Part shown: positions 53,387 through 63,368 of the stretch, one piece after another | Numbering within the stretch: the stretch's first letter is position 1 | Layout of the letters: each line of letters starts with the position of its first letter | Assembly (NCBI GenBank): GCA_002399815.1 | Contig: DHEJ01000038.1 | Coordinates: 3,648-67,647, forward strand | DNA length: 64,000 bases | Reading direction: 5' to 3' | Source of the DNA: Acholeplasmataceae bacterium UBA4853 | GTDB taxonomy: Bacteria > Bacillota_I > Bacilli_A > Acholeplasmatales > Acholeplasmataceae | Translations under genes and position numbers: made by a program | The notes under the pieces: generated by a model | What the model was told of the DNA's origin: nothing | What the model saw: only the letters and a program-made list of their open reading frames with translations | Database searches by the model: none

Positions 53387-54700
53387 TTATTTTTCGTCGC
53401 CAGAAACTGATAACCCACCAACATACACACTTGGTGAACCAACACCTGAAACATCAAATGTTAAGTCATTACCAATACCTTTGATTTGGTTTAATAATTC
53501 AAACCAGTTACCAGATAAGACAACCATCTTAACTGGATGATCTAGCTTACCATCTTTAATTAAAACACCACCAGCTTGTAAACTAAAGTTACCATTTGTA
53601 TGGTTGATGCCTGCATGAAGACCAACTAATTCTGTCACGTAAAAGCCTAACTTAATATCTTTGATTAATTCATCAAAGGGTGCTTTGCCTGGTTCTAAAT
53701 ATAAACCGGCTGGTCCTATTGAACCACCAAAGGCATTACCAGTTGGTGTTTCATTAAATAATTTAGCTGTTCTTAGTGAATGTAAGAATCCAGTAAAGAC
53801 ACCATTATCAATAATCTTCTTAGGATTTGATGCAACACCTTCATCATCAAATGAGTTTTGGAAAGGTGCAAGTTCATTTAATGGGTCATCCCATAAGTTA
53901 AAGGATTCAACAGCAATCTTTTCACCTTTTTTATCCTTTAATGCTGTCATTTTACGGTAAGCTGCCTCACCAGAGAATAAACCAGCATAAACATCTAACA
54001 TATCACCAAAGCGTTTTGGTGCAAATACTGTTTCATAAATACCTGTTTTAACACTTTTACCATCTAGTTTAGATAAACCATCAGCAATAGTTTTTTCAGC
54101 ATCTTTAACCGCATCATATTCATTATAGTTTTTAGCCATAACGATTTCAAATCCAGTTTTAATATCACCATTCTTTTCAAATATAGCAACACCATATGCA
54201 TAAGAAAAATTATGTTTTCTGGTTAAATTTAAACCTTTTGAATTGGTAATTGTTGTTTCACCATAATTTTCAGTATAGTTTGTTGATTCTACTTGTTTTA
54301 CAAATTCATTTTTTAAGATATTTTGTTCTAAATCGGTTAAATATTTAATTTTATTCTCAACTGGAACACTATCAAAATCAAATGTATTTTCTTTAATTAC
54401 AGGGTACTTATCTGAACCTTCAAAAATGATTGCTGGTTCTTTAACAGTCACTGCTTTCGCATTTAAGATTAATTGATCAAATAGTTTATCAATTGCTTGA
54501 TCACTTAAATCTTCTAATGTAGCAGAAACTAATTTTTCATCATAAATACCTTTAATCTTAGCATTTGTCACATCAGAGTTTGTTAATGCTTCTACTTTAC
54601 CTTGATAGACTTCAATTGATAATGATTTTGATCTTCTAACAAATAACTCTACATCACTAAAACCTTTTTTTAATCCTAAATCAATCCATTTTTTAAACAT
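53387..54700 (-). CDS. pmbA: TldE/PmbA-family peptidase subunit
   Basis: 437 residues of the TldD/PmbA fold. The C-terminal landmarks GNAFGGSIGPAG and GINHTNGNFSLQAGGVLIKDG are typical of PmbA. It has no HExxxH, as expected for the E subunit. With TldD it forms a heterodimeric metalloprotease that trims or degrades peptides threaded into its cavity. Its start overlaps the tldD stop by one base. Confidence 0.93.
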   Translation of the reverse strand: MFKKWIDLGLKKGFSDVELFVRRSKSLSIEVYQGKVEALTNSDVTNAKIKGIYDEKLVSATLEDLSDQAIDKLFDQLILNAKAVTVKEPAIIFEGSDKYPVIKENTFDFDSVPVENKIKYLTDLEQNILKNEFVKQVESTNYTENYGETTITNSKGLNLTRKHNFSYAYGVAIFEKNGDIKTGFEIVMAKNYNEYDAVKDAEKTIADGLSKLDGKSVKTGIYETVFAPKRFGDMLDVYAGLFSGEAAYRKMTALKDKKGEKIAVESFNLWDDPLNELAPFQNSFDDEGVASNPKKIIDNGVFTGFLHSLRTAKLFNETPTGNAFGGSIGPAGLYLEPGKAPFDELIKDIKLGFYVTELVGLHAGINHTNGNFSLQAGGVLIKDGKLDHPVKMVVLSGNWFELLNQIKGIGNDLTFDVSGVGSPSVYVGGLSVSGDEK

Positions 54701-56085
54701 TATTTTTTCCCTCCTTGTCCACCAACAAGCATTGATGAAACTCTAATTGTTGGTTGACCTACATCGGTAGGAATTGATCCTGAACCAGCACCACACATAC
54801 CTTGACCATATGAACGGTTGTTAGCCACACGATCAATTTTTAAGATTGTATCAGCACCATGTCCAATTAACATCGCACCACGTACTGGTTTTGTTAATTT
54901 ACCATCTTCAATCATATAACCTTCATTCACAGCAAAGTTATATTCACCAGTAGCAGGTGATACGGTACCACCACCTAGTTTTTTAGCAAATAAACCATAC
55001 TTCGTATCTTTAATGATATCTTCATAGTTTTCAGTACCATTTTCAATATATGTTGTATTCATACGTGCAGTTGGTGCAAATTTATAACTTTGACGACGAC
55101 CTGAACCAGTGGATTCATAGTTCATACGTTTTCCACTCTTATAATCTGATAAATAACTTCTAAGAATCCCTTTTTCAATCAATAAATTCTTACGTGTTTT
55201 ATTACCTTCATCATCAAATGTTGTTCTACCCCATTGATCTAAATCATCACCATTATCATATGCTGTAACTAATTCTGATGCGACCTTTTGACCAATCTTA
55301 CCAACAAATGGTGATAAACCTTTAGATACTGCAGATGTTTCTAGTGGATGTCCTACTGCTTCATGGAAGATTACACCACCAAATCCATTATGGATAACAA
55401 CTGGTAATTCTTGTGGTTCCATGTTATCAGCATATAAATATGTCATAACACTTTGAGCAACTTCTTTTGCTAACTTTTCAAAATCAATTTCATCAAATAG
55501 TTCAAAACCCATTTGACGTCCTGGTGCTTCATATGCATCTTGCATTAAATCACCATCTTGAGCTGTTGCAGATAATAATGCTCTAGTATATGTTCTAACA
55601 TCATCTTGATAGATACCATTAGAATTGACCACTAAAATCTTTTGAGTCCATTCAATTAATGTAGACCCAGCTTGAATAATTTTTGTATCATGATTTTTAA
55701 TCATATTAGACAGTTTGATTAAAACTTTACTTTTTTCTTCTGGTGTTAAACTATCATGCGGTTTTTTAATCGTATATATATAAGGTTTAGCATCACCTAA
55801 TGGTTTAGCATGGTGTTTTGGTCCCTTAAATGAGCCACGTAAAGTTACCATCAACTTCTCTATTTCTTCATATGAGTCATTGTTTGAATAACCATAAACC
55901 TCATCAATACCTTGAAGTAGTCTAACCCCTACTCCGTGTACATTACCACTTGTAACATTAATCACTTCACCATTATTTACAGTGATTCTTCCACTATAAG
56001 TATCTTCTAAAAAGATTTCTGAAAAATCAGCGCCTGTTTCTAATCCTAATTGTAATAATGTTTCTAATTGTTTTTTACTAAGCAT
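54700..56085 (-). CDS. tldD: TldD-family zinc metalloprotease subunit
   Basis: 461 residues. The zinc motif HEAVGH is at 241-246 and the third ligand is in the C-terminal half (MCGAGSGSIPTDVGQP region). TldD/E matures microcin B17 in E. coli and degrades unfolded peptides. Its ATG at 56085 lies eight bases inside the end of the ABC exporter gene, so the protease and the exporter are made from one transcript, which raises the question of a shared peptide substrate. Confidence 0.94.
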   Translation of the reverse strand: MLSKKQLETLLQLGLETGADFSEIFLEDTYSGRITVNNGEVINVTSGNVHGVGVRLLQGIDEVYGYSNNDSYEEIEKLMVTLRGSFKGPKHHAKPLGDAKPYIYTIKKPHDSLTPEEKSKVLIKLSNMIKNHDTKIIQAGSTLIEWTQKILVVNSNGIYQDDVRTYTRALLSATAQDGDLMQDAYEAPGRQMGFELFDEIDFEKLAKEVAQSVMTYLYADNMEPQELPVVIHNGFGGVIFHEAVGHPLETSAVSKGLSPFVGKIGQKVASELVTAYDNGDDLDQWGRTTFDDEGNKTRKNLLIEKGILRSYLSDYKSGKRMNYESTGSGRRQSYKFAPTARMNTTYIENGTENYEDIIKDTKYGLFAKKLGGGTVSPATGEYNFAVNEGYMIEDGKLTKPVRGAMLIGHGADTILKIDRVANNRSYGQGMCGAGSGSIPTDVGQPTIRVSSMLVGGQGGKK

Positions 56086-57874
56086 TCATTTCACCTTCCT
56101 GTTTATCATATTGTAACTGATAAAGGTTAAAATACAAACCTTTTTGTTTCAATAATTCTTGATGCGTACCAGATTCTTTAATTTCACCTTTACTCATTAC
56201 AATAATTTTATCTGAGTGTTGAACGGTTGATAATCTATGAGCTACGATCAACATCGTTGATATATTCATCATTTTATTTAACGATTCTTGGATAATACTT
56301 TCGGTTTCAGAATCAATATTTGCTGTTGCTTCATCAAGAATCATTAATCTTGGTTTATAAACAACCGCTCTAGCAAATGAGATTAATTGGCGTTCACCAC
56401 TACTAAAGTTATTACCACGTTCACGTACAACATGATCTAATCCTTCTGGTAGTTTCTTTAAAACATAATCAAGTCCAACATAATCACTAGCCTTATAAAT
56501 ATCTTCATCAGTAATTGTTTCATCATGCAGTGTAATATTATCTCTAATGGTTCCACTAAATAAGAAAACATCTTGTAGCATTTGACCAACAAAACTTCTT
56601 AAGCTTGATCTTTTAATATGTCTAATATCAATACCATCAATTAAGATCTGCCCCTTTTGAATATCATAGTTTCTAACAATTAATTGGAGAATGGTTGTTT
56701 TACCACTACCAGTAGCACCAACAAATGCAACTGTCTCATCAGGCATAACTTTAAATGAGACACCTTTTAATACCCATTCATCAGGAATATACTGGAACCA
56801 AACATCCTTAAACTCAATTTGACCCTTAAATTCATCAAGTTCAATCGCATCTGGATCATCTTCAATATCTGGTTTTGTATCTAGCACATCAAAGATTTTT
56901 TCTGCAGAACTAAAGCCATTTTGTAAACTGTTAAATTGTTCTGAGATTTGTTGAATCGGTTCAAAGAACTGACCAATATAAATATAGAATGAAACAAATA
57001 AACCAATCGATAACGTATTTTTAAATACTGCATCAACACCAAAGTAAATAGAAAGTAGTGTCGATACCATTGCTAAAAACCAAATAAATGGACGATATAA
57101 CCCAAATATATTGATTTCAGTCATATAGCTTTTTCTTAAATTACGGTTAATCTTCTTAAACTCATTAATCTTTTTATCTTCTTGATTAAAGATTTGAGTA
57201 ATCTTGATTCCACTTAGGTTTTCTGATAAGAATCCATTCATCTCAGAAACATTGTTTCTTACATTACGGTAAGCATTTCTAGAATATTTTCTAAATAGCA
57301 TCGATGACACGATGATTAATGGAAATGTTATGAGTGTAATTAAAGCCATTTGCCAGTGAATAACAAATAAAATGACTCCAACTAACACAAGCATTAAAAC
57401 GTTTCTTAATAAGTTAACAATAGTATTTGTAAACATATCAGAGATGTTTCCTGGATCATTGGTTGCACGTGTAACTAATTTACCAACTGGTAATTGATTG
57501 ATTTGACCAATAGATAGTTTATTAATATGTGCAAACACTTCTTTTCTCATTACATGGGTAACATCTTGACCGATTTGTTGTAAGATCACTTGTTGGAAAA
57601 ATCCAATAGCAACCGATGACATCATAATGAGTAATCCAATACCAGCGCCAATGAATAAGACAAGTAACTTTTGATCAAATGTGACATCGGTTCTAACCAT
57701 GTAATCAATTGACCACCCTGTTGCAAGGGGTAAAATAATATTTGTAAATGTTGTAACAAACATCATCCCAAATGAAAGTAAGAACTTTCCTAAATATGGT
57801 ACTAAATACTTCATTAGTCTGCTCGTTAACTTAGAGTCTGCATGGGCTTGATGGTTCTCTGTAAAATCACGCAT
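56078..57874 (-). CDS. Second heterodimeric ABC exporter, subunit with degenerate signature (YheH/BmrD-like)
   Basis: 598 residues from the ATG at 57874, which has GGGGAGG upstream; a TTG at 57889 would overlap that site and is unlikely. The membrane domain covers about 30-330. The ATPase has Walker A GATGSGKTT, signature FSSGERQL in place of LSGGQ, and Walker B MLILDEATANID with the catalytic Glu. It pairs with the upstream subunit as an asymmetric exporter of the BmrCD kind. It overlaps the upstream gene by eight bases. Confidence 0.92.
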   Translation of the reverse strand: MRDFTENHQAHADSKLTSRLMKYLVPYLGKFLLSFGMMFVTTFTNIILPLATGWSIDYMVRTDVTFDQKLLVLFIGAGIGLLIMMSSVAIGFFQQVILQQIGQDVTHVMRKEVFAHINKLSIGQINQLPVGKLVTRATNDPGNISDMFTNTIVNLLRNVLMLVLVGVILFVIHWQMALITLITFPLIIVSSMLFRKYSRNAYRNVRNNVSEMNGFLSENLSGIKITQIFNQEDKKINEFKKINRNLRKSYMTEINIFGLYRPFIWFLAMVSTLLSIYFGVDAVFKNTLSIGLFVSFYIYIGQFFEPIQQISEQFNSLQNGFSSAEKIFDVLDTKPDIEDDPDAIELDEFKGQIEFKDVWFQYIPDEWVLKGVSFKVMPDETVAFVGATGSGKTTILQLIVRNYDIQKGQILIDGIDIRHIKRSSLRSFVGQMLQDVFLFSGTIRDNITLHDETITDEDIYKASDYVGLDYVLKKLPEGLDHVVRERGNNFSSGERQLISFARAVVYKPRLMILDEATANIDSETESIIQESLNKMMNISTMLIVAHRLSTVQHSDKIIVMSKGEIKESGTHQELLKQKGLYFNLYQLQYDKQEGEMNA

Positions 57875-59627
57875 GATTGACCTCCCCAACTAACGCTTCT
57901 AATTCCTGTAGTTTAACCATATCTTGATATGTCTTATTAGTACTTAATAAGTCTTTATGACTACCAAATCCAATTAATTTACCATCTTCTATTAAAATAA
58001 TTTTATCTAACTTCTTAACTGTTGAAATACGGTGTGCAATCATTAAGGTTGTTTTATTCTTTCTTACTTTTCTTAAGTTAGAAATGATTGCTTCTTCAGT
58101 CTTAGTATCAACTGCAGATACCGAATCATCTAATATTAAGATTGTTGGATCTTTAGCTAAAGCTCTTGCAATAGAGACTCTTTGCTTTTGTCCACCTGAA
58201 ATGGTTGTACCGCGTTCACCTAAGATTGTTTCATATTGATCTTTAAATTCTAAGACATTCTCATGAATATCTGATAATTTTGCAACCTTTGTTAACCATT
58301 CATCATTAATAGGTTCACTAAATGAGAATCCAATATTATTTTTAATGGTATCTGAATATAAGAAATTATCTTGCGGTACATAACCTATATGATCTCTTAA
58401 TGTTTTAATTGATAAATCTCTAATGTCATGAGTATCAAAATAAATCATTTCTTTATCGGTTTGATATACATGTAATAGTAATTCAACCAGAGTTGATTTA
58501 CCACTACCTGTTTTACCAAGAATCCCTACCATTTCACCTTGTTTAATATCAAAGCTAATATCTTCTAAAGCATTCTTTTCAGCATCTTCATATTTGAATG
58601 TTAAATTTCTAACATGAATAGATCCATCTAATTTAACATCTGTTAAAGCATTTGGATCATCTTTAATATCAACTTTTGATTCTAAGAACCTATAAATTCT
58701 TTTTGCAGATGCTTGTGCTTGTCCGTTTAAATTCATGAACCAAGCAATTGCAAATACTGGCCATAACAATGTAAAGAAATAACTAATATACTCTGTTAAA
58801 GTTCCTGCATTTAAATTGCCTTGGGCAATTAAAACAGATCCATAAACAAGAACAGCTAATATCACAAGCGTAATCATGACATCAATAATAATGTTAACAA
58901 TGATTGCATAATTCATATGCTTCATTGATTTATTGTAAACATCCTTAGATTTCTTATCAAATGTGATTGCTTCTTTTAACTCTTTTACATATGCTTTAAT
59001 TACAGTAATTCCAGTAAATGATTCTTGAGTAAAATCACTAAGTTTTTCGAATGATTCTTGTCTGAGTTTAAACTTATGCTCCATCTTCAATTCTAAGAAG
59101 AATACTAAAATACCCATAAGTGCTAAAGGAATAAATGCATATAACGTCATTTCCCAGTTTAAAGAAAACATTCTACTTAAAACAAAGTATCCTAAAACAA
59201 GTCCATCAATTAAGGTTAATAACCCAAAACCAAATAGTTCTCTAACGGCATTTAAGTCATTGATGAAGTAACTCATTAATCCACCAATTTTTTCTTTAGA
59301 ATAATAGTTTTGAGATAGTTTGGTTGCATGTGTAAACATTGCTAAACGAATATCTGTTTCAATCTTTCTTCCATTACCGAACAATAAAAAACGCCATAAG
59401 AATCGCCCAATAGTCATCCCAATTATGATAATTGATATGTATAAGAGTGGTTCGAAAAGATGTGCAGTTTCGGTAAATATGCCATCTTCAACGTTTGTAA
59501 TAATCAAATTAAATATCTTTGGAATTTCTAATTGAAAATAGTCAATAGCAACCAAAATTGCTACCCCTAATAAGAATGTAATTCCATATTTAATATAATA
59601 ATGTCTAAAATGTTTTAAAAATATCAT
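57867..59627 (-). CDS. Second heterodimeric ABC exporter, subunit with degenerate Walker B (YheI/BmrC-like)
   Basis: 586 residues. The membrane domain spans about 10-310. The ATPase has Walker A GKTGSGKST, an intact ISGGQKQR signature and Walker B ILILDDSVSAVD with Asp in place of the catalytic Glu. This is the non-hydrolysing half of the exporter. It starts an operon that continues into tldD and pmbA. Only a weak promoter can be suggested upstream (a TAGAAT near 59650). Confidence 0.92.
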   Translation of the reverse strand: MIFLKHFRHYYIKYGITFLLGVAILVAIDYFQLEIPKIFNLIITNVEDGIFTETAHLFEPLLYISIIIIGMTIGRFLWRFLLFGNGRKIETDIRLAMFTHATKLSQNYYSKEKIGGLMSYFINDLNAVRELFGFGLLTLIDGLVLGYFVLSRMFSLNWEMTLYAFIPLALMGILVFFLELKMEHKFKLRQESFEKLSDFTQESFTGITVIKAYVKELKEAITFDKKSKDVYNKSMKHMNYAIIVNIIIDVMITLVILAVLVYGSVLIAQGNLNAGTLTEYISYFFTLLWPVFAIAWFMNLNGQAQASAKRIYRFLESKVDIKDDPNALTDVKLDGSIHVRNLTFKYEDAEKNALEDISFDIKQGEMVGILGKTGSGKSTLVELLLHVYQTDKEMIYFDTHDIRDLSIKTLRDHIGYVPQDNFLYSDTIKNNIGFSFSEPINDEWLTKVAKLSDIHENVLEFKDQYETILGERGTTISGGQKQRVSIARALAKDPTILILDDSVSAVDTKTEEAIISNLRKVRKNKTTLMIAHRISTVKKLDKIILIEDGKLIGFGSHKDLLSTNKTYQDMVKLQELEALVGEVNHA

Positions 59628-59717
59628 GATGTAAAAACCTCTTTAATCTATTCTAACAAATTATTACATAATATAAGTTAGAAATGTGTATATTATTTTA
59701 CTTTAAATATACTTATA

Positions 59718-59764
59718 TTTATTTAAAAATGATGGACTACAAAGAACTTTTTAGTAGTCCATCA
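59718..59764 (-). terminator. Terminator of the DUF2089 operon
   Basis: TGATGGACTAC (59730-59740) pairs with GTAGTCCATCA (59754-59764) around a 13-base loop, with a T-rich tract on the minus strand. It ends the three-gene unit just after the 128-residue gene. Confidence 0.85.
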
Positions 59765-59769
59765 TCAAA

Positions 59770-60156
59770 TTATTCTACAAATATTTTAACGGAATCGCCG
59801 TCTTGTGAATCTACTGTGACAATTTCACCCATCACACCTTGATTGATCATTTCTAATAATGAATCGATATCAATATCGAATTCATCTAGACTGACATTAC
59901 CAAATTTACCTTTTTTAAGTAATCTAGCAAACTCAACTGGAATGTTAACTCGAACCTTTTCACCATCGTTGGTATCAATAATAATCTTTAACATTCTAAA
60001 TGGTGCTTTTTTATCTTTTGGAACTGCTTGAACAGTTTCAGTTGTCTTATTTGACATTAAAGCAGATAATAAAGCTTCTGCTTGGTCTGGTGTAATTGTA
60101 CCTTCTTTTAATAAATCTAAAATCTTTAATCTTTCTTCTCTTAATAGATCTTCCAT
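59770..60156 (-). CDS. Small protein with SHOCT-like (YvlB N-terminal-type) domain
   Basis: 128 residues. The N-terminal part REERLKILDLLKEGTITPDQAEALLSAL (about 6-33, in two parts) has the short helical repeat found at the start of YvlB and SHOCT-like proteins. The remainder holds a small beta-rich region with VRVNIPVEFARLL. Its role is not known. It follows the DUF2089 gene by one base and may be a partner or target of that regulator. Confidence 0.7.
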   Translation of the reverse strand: MEDLLREERLKILDLLKEGTITPDQAEALLSALMSNKTTETVQAVPKDKKAPFRMLKIIIDTNDGEKVRVNIPVEFARLLKKGKFGNVSLDEFDIDIDSLLEMINQGVMGEIVTVDSQDGDSVKIFVE

Positions 60157-60157
60157 G

Positions 60158-60595
60158 TTATTTATCTCCTTTTAATTTTTTAATCATGGCTATTGCCTCT
60201 TCAACCTGTAATTCTTTAGTCTTAATTTTATCTAGTATTTCTTGTTGCATTTGCTTAACATCATTGTTAAGTTTTTGAATTGGTGTATCCTTCTTTGTTT
60301 CTTGGAAATTATTGTCATCATCTAATTTATATCCTAATGAAACAATTGCCTCATCTAAATATTTTTTGACTGTTGGATAAGAAATATCCATTTCTTTTTC
60401 AACAGCTTTAATATTACCTCTGTTTTTAACAAACACTTCGATGAAATATAATGTTTCCTGGTTTAAGTAATTAAACTTTGAGAAACTAAATTCGCCTTTA
60501 ATTTCTGTATGGCAATGATCACATGCTAAATGTGTAACGTGTAAATCATGACTACATACTGGACATACGGTTATTACTGGGTTTAATTTAGACAT
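60158..60595 (-). CDS. DUF2089-family regulator (zinc ribbon plus helix-turn-helix)
   Basis: 145 residues. A zinc ribbon has Cys pairs at 11/14 and 25/28. A helix-turn-helix follows around 45-85, with NIKAVEKEMDISYPTVKKYL (about 65-84) as the reading region. A C-terminal coiled coil ends the protein. DUF2089 proteins are thought to be DNA-binding. Its neighbours suggest an envelope or stress-response circuit, but no target has been shown. Confidence 0.82.
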   Translation of the reverse strand: MSKLNPVITVCPVCSHDLHVTHLACDHCHTEIKGEFSFSKFNYLNQETLYFIEVFVKNRGNIKAVEKEMDISYPTVKKYLDEAIVSLGYKLDDDNNFQETKKDTPIQKLNNDVKQMQQEILDKIKTKELQVEEAIAMIKKLKGDK

Positions 60596-60609
60596 TTTCT
60601 ATCTCCTTC

Positions 60610-60960
60610 TTATATCGTTTTTATATAGATGTCTGCATCTTCTGATTTGACTTCAAGTGCAATATCCTTAACAGATATTAATTCTGTGACTTGTGCCAAG
60701 GTCTCATCATCCATTTCATTGTTCTTTGTTGCTACTTTTCTTAAAATGGTTTTTATCAATCCAATTGGCGTTGGGAGTAAAAATAATGTATTAAGTAATA
60801 GAGTCATGAACTTATGTTCTTTAATATTTAACCGTAGGACTACAAACTGCGCCTTTTTGTAGGATACTGGTTTAACAAACATTTGATTATAAGCTTCACT
60901 TGTTGACAATTTACCTTTATAAACTTTATTCAACATTTTATTATCTGTCATTTTCATCAT
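60610..60960 (-). CDS. Hypothetical protein with a central hydrophobic segment
   Basis: 116 residues. I do not recognise the family. A hydrophobic stretch (about 52-68) in the middle could be membrane-embedded, flanked by Lys-rich sequence, and the C-terminal 40 residues are acidic (TKNNEMDDETLAQVTE). It is the first gene of a three-gene operon with DUF2089 and YvlB-like proteins. The strong promoter upstream and AAGGA site support expression. By position it may be a sensor or anti-regulator; that is a guess. Confidence 0.7.
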   Translation of the reverse strand: MMKMTDNKMLNKVYKGKLSTSEAYNQMFVKPVSYKKAQFVVLRLNIKEHKFMTLLLNTLFLLPTPIGLIKTILRKVATKNNEMDDETLAQVTELISVKDIALEVKSEDADIYIKTI

Positions 60961-60991
60961 CTTTTCCTTAATTATTTTAATTTACACATTA

Positions 60992-61020
60992 ATAATATTA
61001 CGTTTTTTTAATATTGTCAA
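60992..61020 (-). promoter_or_regulatory. Strong promoter of the DUF2089 operon
   Basis: Minus-strand TTGACA (61015-61020), 17 bases, TATTAT (60992-60997), 31 bases before the ATG at 60960. Confidence 0.88.
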
Positions 61021-61123
61021 TGCTTTTGCTTATTTTTTTTAAGAAAATTAATTTTGAACTTAATTATTTTAATTTCGACCTATTTTTTGTATAATATTAG
61101 TAATAAGAAAAAGAGGTAATGTT

Positions 61124-62338
61124 ATGTCAAGATTAGTTGATAGATTTATAAAGTACGTCAAAGTGGATACACAATCAAATCCAGATTCAAATACATTCCC
61201 ATCAACAGAAAAACAAAAAGACCTTTCTAATATATTAGTTAAAGAATTAAAAGCTATGGGTCTTAATGCATTTCTAGATCAAGATGGTTATGTCTATACA
61301 AAACTTGATTCAAATTTAAAGAAAAAAGTACCTAGTGTAGGTTTTATCGCGCACGTAGATACGAGCCCGGATGCACCCGGTAAAGATGTTAGCCCTAGAA
61401 TCATTAAAAATTATGATGGTTCTTTAATCAAGTTAAACGATACATACCAAATGGAACCTAATCAGTATCCATCGTTAAAGAAGGTTATTGGTGAAGATAT
61501 CATTGTTACAAATGGTGAAACCTTACTTGGAGCAGATGATAAGGCTGGTGTTGCTGAAATTATGGAAATGGTTGAACGTTTAGTTGAAAATCCAAGTATT
61601 TTACATGGTGATATCTATATTTGTTTTACACCTGATGAAGAAATAGGTAATGGGGCAGACCGTTTTAACTACGATTGGTTTAAAGCTGATTTTGCTTATA
61701 CTGCTGATGGTAGTGAAGTCGGCGGTATTGAATATGAAAACTTTAATGCAGCATCAGCTACAATTACATTTACAGGAAAATCGATTCACCCAGGTTCTGC
61801 AAAAAATAAAATGATTAATGCACTACATTTAGCAATGGAATTTCATCAGATGTTACCAAGATTCCTTGACCCTGCAATTACTGAAGGTTATGAAGGATTT
61901 AATCACTTAACAAGTGTAAAAGGATTAGTTGAAGAAGCAACTGCTAAATATATTATTAGAAATCACGATATGAACTTATTTAAAGAACAACAAAAAACGT
62001 TTAACCAAATTGGTACCTATATGAATGAAAAATATGGGTATAATGCAGTTAGAGTAGATATTGAAGATTCTTATTTAAATATGTATGAAATCATTAAGGA
62101 TCATATGTATGTAATTGATTATGCAGTTAATGCAACAAAAAAAGCAAATCTTACACCTAAGTTTGAAGCCATTCGTGGTGGAACCGATGGTGCTAGATTA
62201 ACTTATGGTGGATTAATTTGCCCAAACCTTGGAACTGGTGCATATCACTTCCATGGTAGATTAGAATTTGCAAGTATTCATCAAATGGAAAAAGCTGTTG
62301 AAGTATTTACAAATATTGTTAAATTAATTGCAGAGTAA
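61124..62338 (+). CDS. pepT: Peptidase T (tripeptide aminopeptidase)
   Basis: 404 residues of the M20 family. Zinc-ligand motifs are AHVDTSPDAPG (His, Asp; near 77-87), LGADDKAGVAE (near 140) and CFTPDEEIGNGAD (Glu-Glu), with GGTDGARLTYGG near the C-terminus. It removes the N-terminal residue from tripeptides in the cytoplasm. A TATAAT (61090-61095) precedes it, with a weak -35, and an AGAGG site. Confidence 0.96.
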   Translation: MSRLVDRFIKYVKVDTQSNPDSNTFPSTEKQKDLSNILVKELKAMGLNAFLDQDGYVYTKLDSNLKKKVPSVGFIAHVDTSPDAPGKDVSPRIIKNYDGSLIKLNDTYQMEPNQYPSLKKVIGEDIIVTNGETLLGADDKAGVAEIMEMVERLVENPSILHGDIYICFTPDEEIGNGADRFNYDWFKADFAYTADGSEVGGIEYENFNAASATITFTGKSIHPGSAKNKMINALHLAMEFHQMLPRFLDPAITEGYEGFNHLTSVKGLVEEATAKYIIRNHDMNLFKEQQKTFNQIGTYMNEKYGYNAVRVDIEDSYLNMYEIIKDHMYVIDYAVNATKKANLTPKFEAIRGGTDGARLTYGGLICPNLGTGAYHFHGRLEFASIHQMEKAVEVFTNIVKLIAE

Positions 62339-62375
62339 TTAGATTCATAATAAATAAAATAAGGGGGATTTAAAA

Positions 62376-63368
62376 ATGTATGTAGCAAACGCAGATCGTT
62401 ATAAGAAAATGATTTACCGTAAATTAGGATCATCCGGTTTAAAATTAAGTGTATTATCATTTGGTTTATGGCAAAACTTTGGTGAACAAAATGACTATGA
62501 AGTTTGTAAACAAATGATTCTTAATGCATTTGACCATGGTATTACACATTTTGATTTAGCTAATAATTATGGACCAGGACCTGGTCATGCTGAAAAAGTA
62601 TTTGGTAGAATTTTAAAAGATGCCTTAATGCCATATCGTGATGAAATTGTTATTTCTACTAAAGCTGGTTACGGCATGTGGAGTGGACCTTACCAAGATG
62701 GAGGCTCTCGTAAGTATTTAATTTCTTCATTAAATCAATCACTTGAAAGAATGGGTATACCTTACGTAGACATCTTCTACCATCACCGTTTTGATCATGA
62801 AACTAGCTTAAAAGAAACAATGCTTGCTTTAAGAGATATTGTTTTATCAGGTAAAGCACTTTATGTTGGATTGTCTAATTATAATAGTGAACAATTAAAA
62901 GCAGCTCATCAAATACTTGATCAACTAAATGTTCCATATGTAATCACACAACCAAGTTACTCGATGTTAAATAGATGGATTGAACAAGACCATTTATTAG
63001 AAACACAAGATAGTTTAGGTGGTGGTACTATTTGTTATTCCGCACTTGCACAAGGCTTATTAACAAATAAATATATCAATGATATTCCTGCAGACTCAAG
63101 AGCAAAAAACCCTAACTCATGGTGGTTTACTGAAAAAAACATTACACCAGAAGCTAGAGAACGATTAAAGAAACTTGATGTTATTGCAAAATCACGCGGT
63201 CAGTCTATTGCTCAATTGGCACTTGCTTGGACACTTAGAAATCCAAAGATGACTTCTACTTTAATCTCAACATCAAAAATTCAACAATTAGAAGAAAACT
63301 TAAAGACACTCGATAATTTAGCATTTAGCGATCATGAGTTACAACAAATTGAGGATGCTTTAAAATAA
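62376..63368 (+). CDS. Aldo/keto reductase (YghZ/L-glyceraldehyde-3-phosphate reductase-like)
   Basis: 330 residues, TIM-barrel. The catalytic tetrad can be read as Asp in FDLANNYGPGPG, Tyr in the same motif, Lys in STKAGYGMW and His in YHHRFD. LSNYNSEQL and the C-terminal LIST segment bind NADPH. The start YVANADRYKKMIYRKLGSSGLKLS (residues 2-25, partly) is typical of the YghZ group. It probably reduces aldehydes such as L-glyceraldehyde-3-phosphate or methylglyoxal. It abuts the convergent ATPase gene with no intergenic base. Confidence 0.93.
   Translation: MYVANADRYKKMIYRKLGSSGLKLSVLSFGLWQNFGEQNDYEVCKQMILNAFDHGITHFDLANNYGPGPGHAEKVFGRILKDALMPYRDEIVISTKAGYGMWSGPYQDGGSRKYLISSLNQSLERMGIPYVDIFYHHRFDHETSLKETMLALRDIVLSGKALYVGLSNYNSEQLKAAHQILDQLNVPYVITQPSYSMLNRWIEQDHLLETQDSLGGGTICYSALAQGLLTNKYINDIPADSRAKNPNSWWFTEKNITPEARERLKKLDVIAKSRGQSIAQLALAWTLRNPKMTSTLISTSKIQQLEENLKTLDNLAFSDHELQQIEDALK

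Noticed and set aside
57875..57889. Upstream TTG start for the second exporter's 603-codon reading
   Set aside because: It also overlaps a GGGGAGG ribosome site serving the ATG at 57874.
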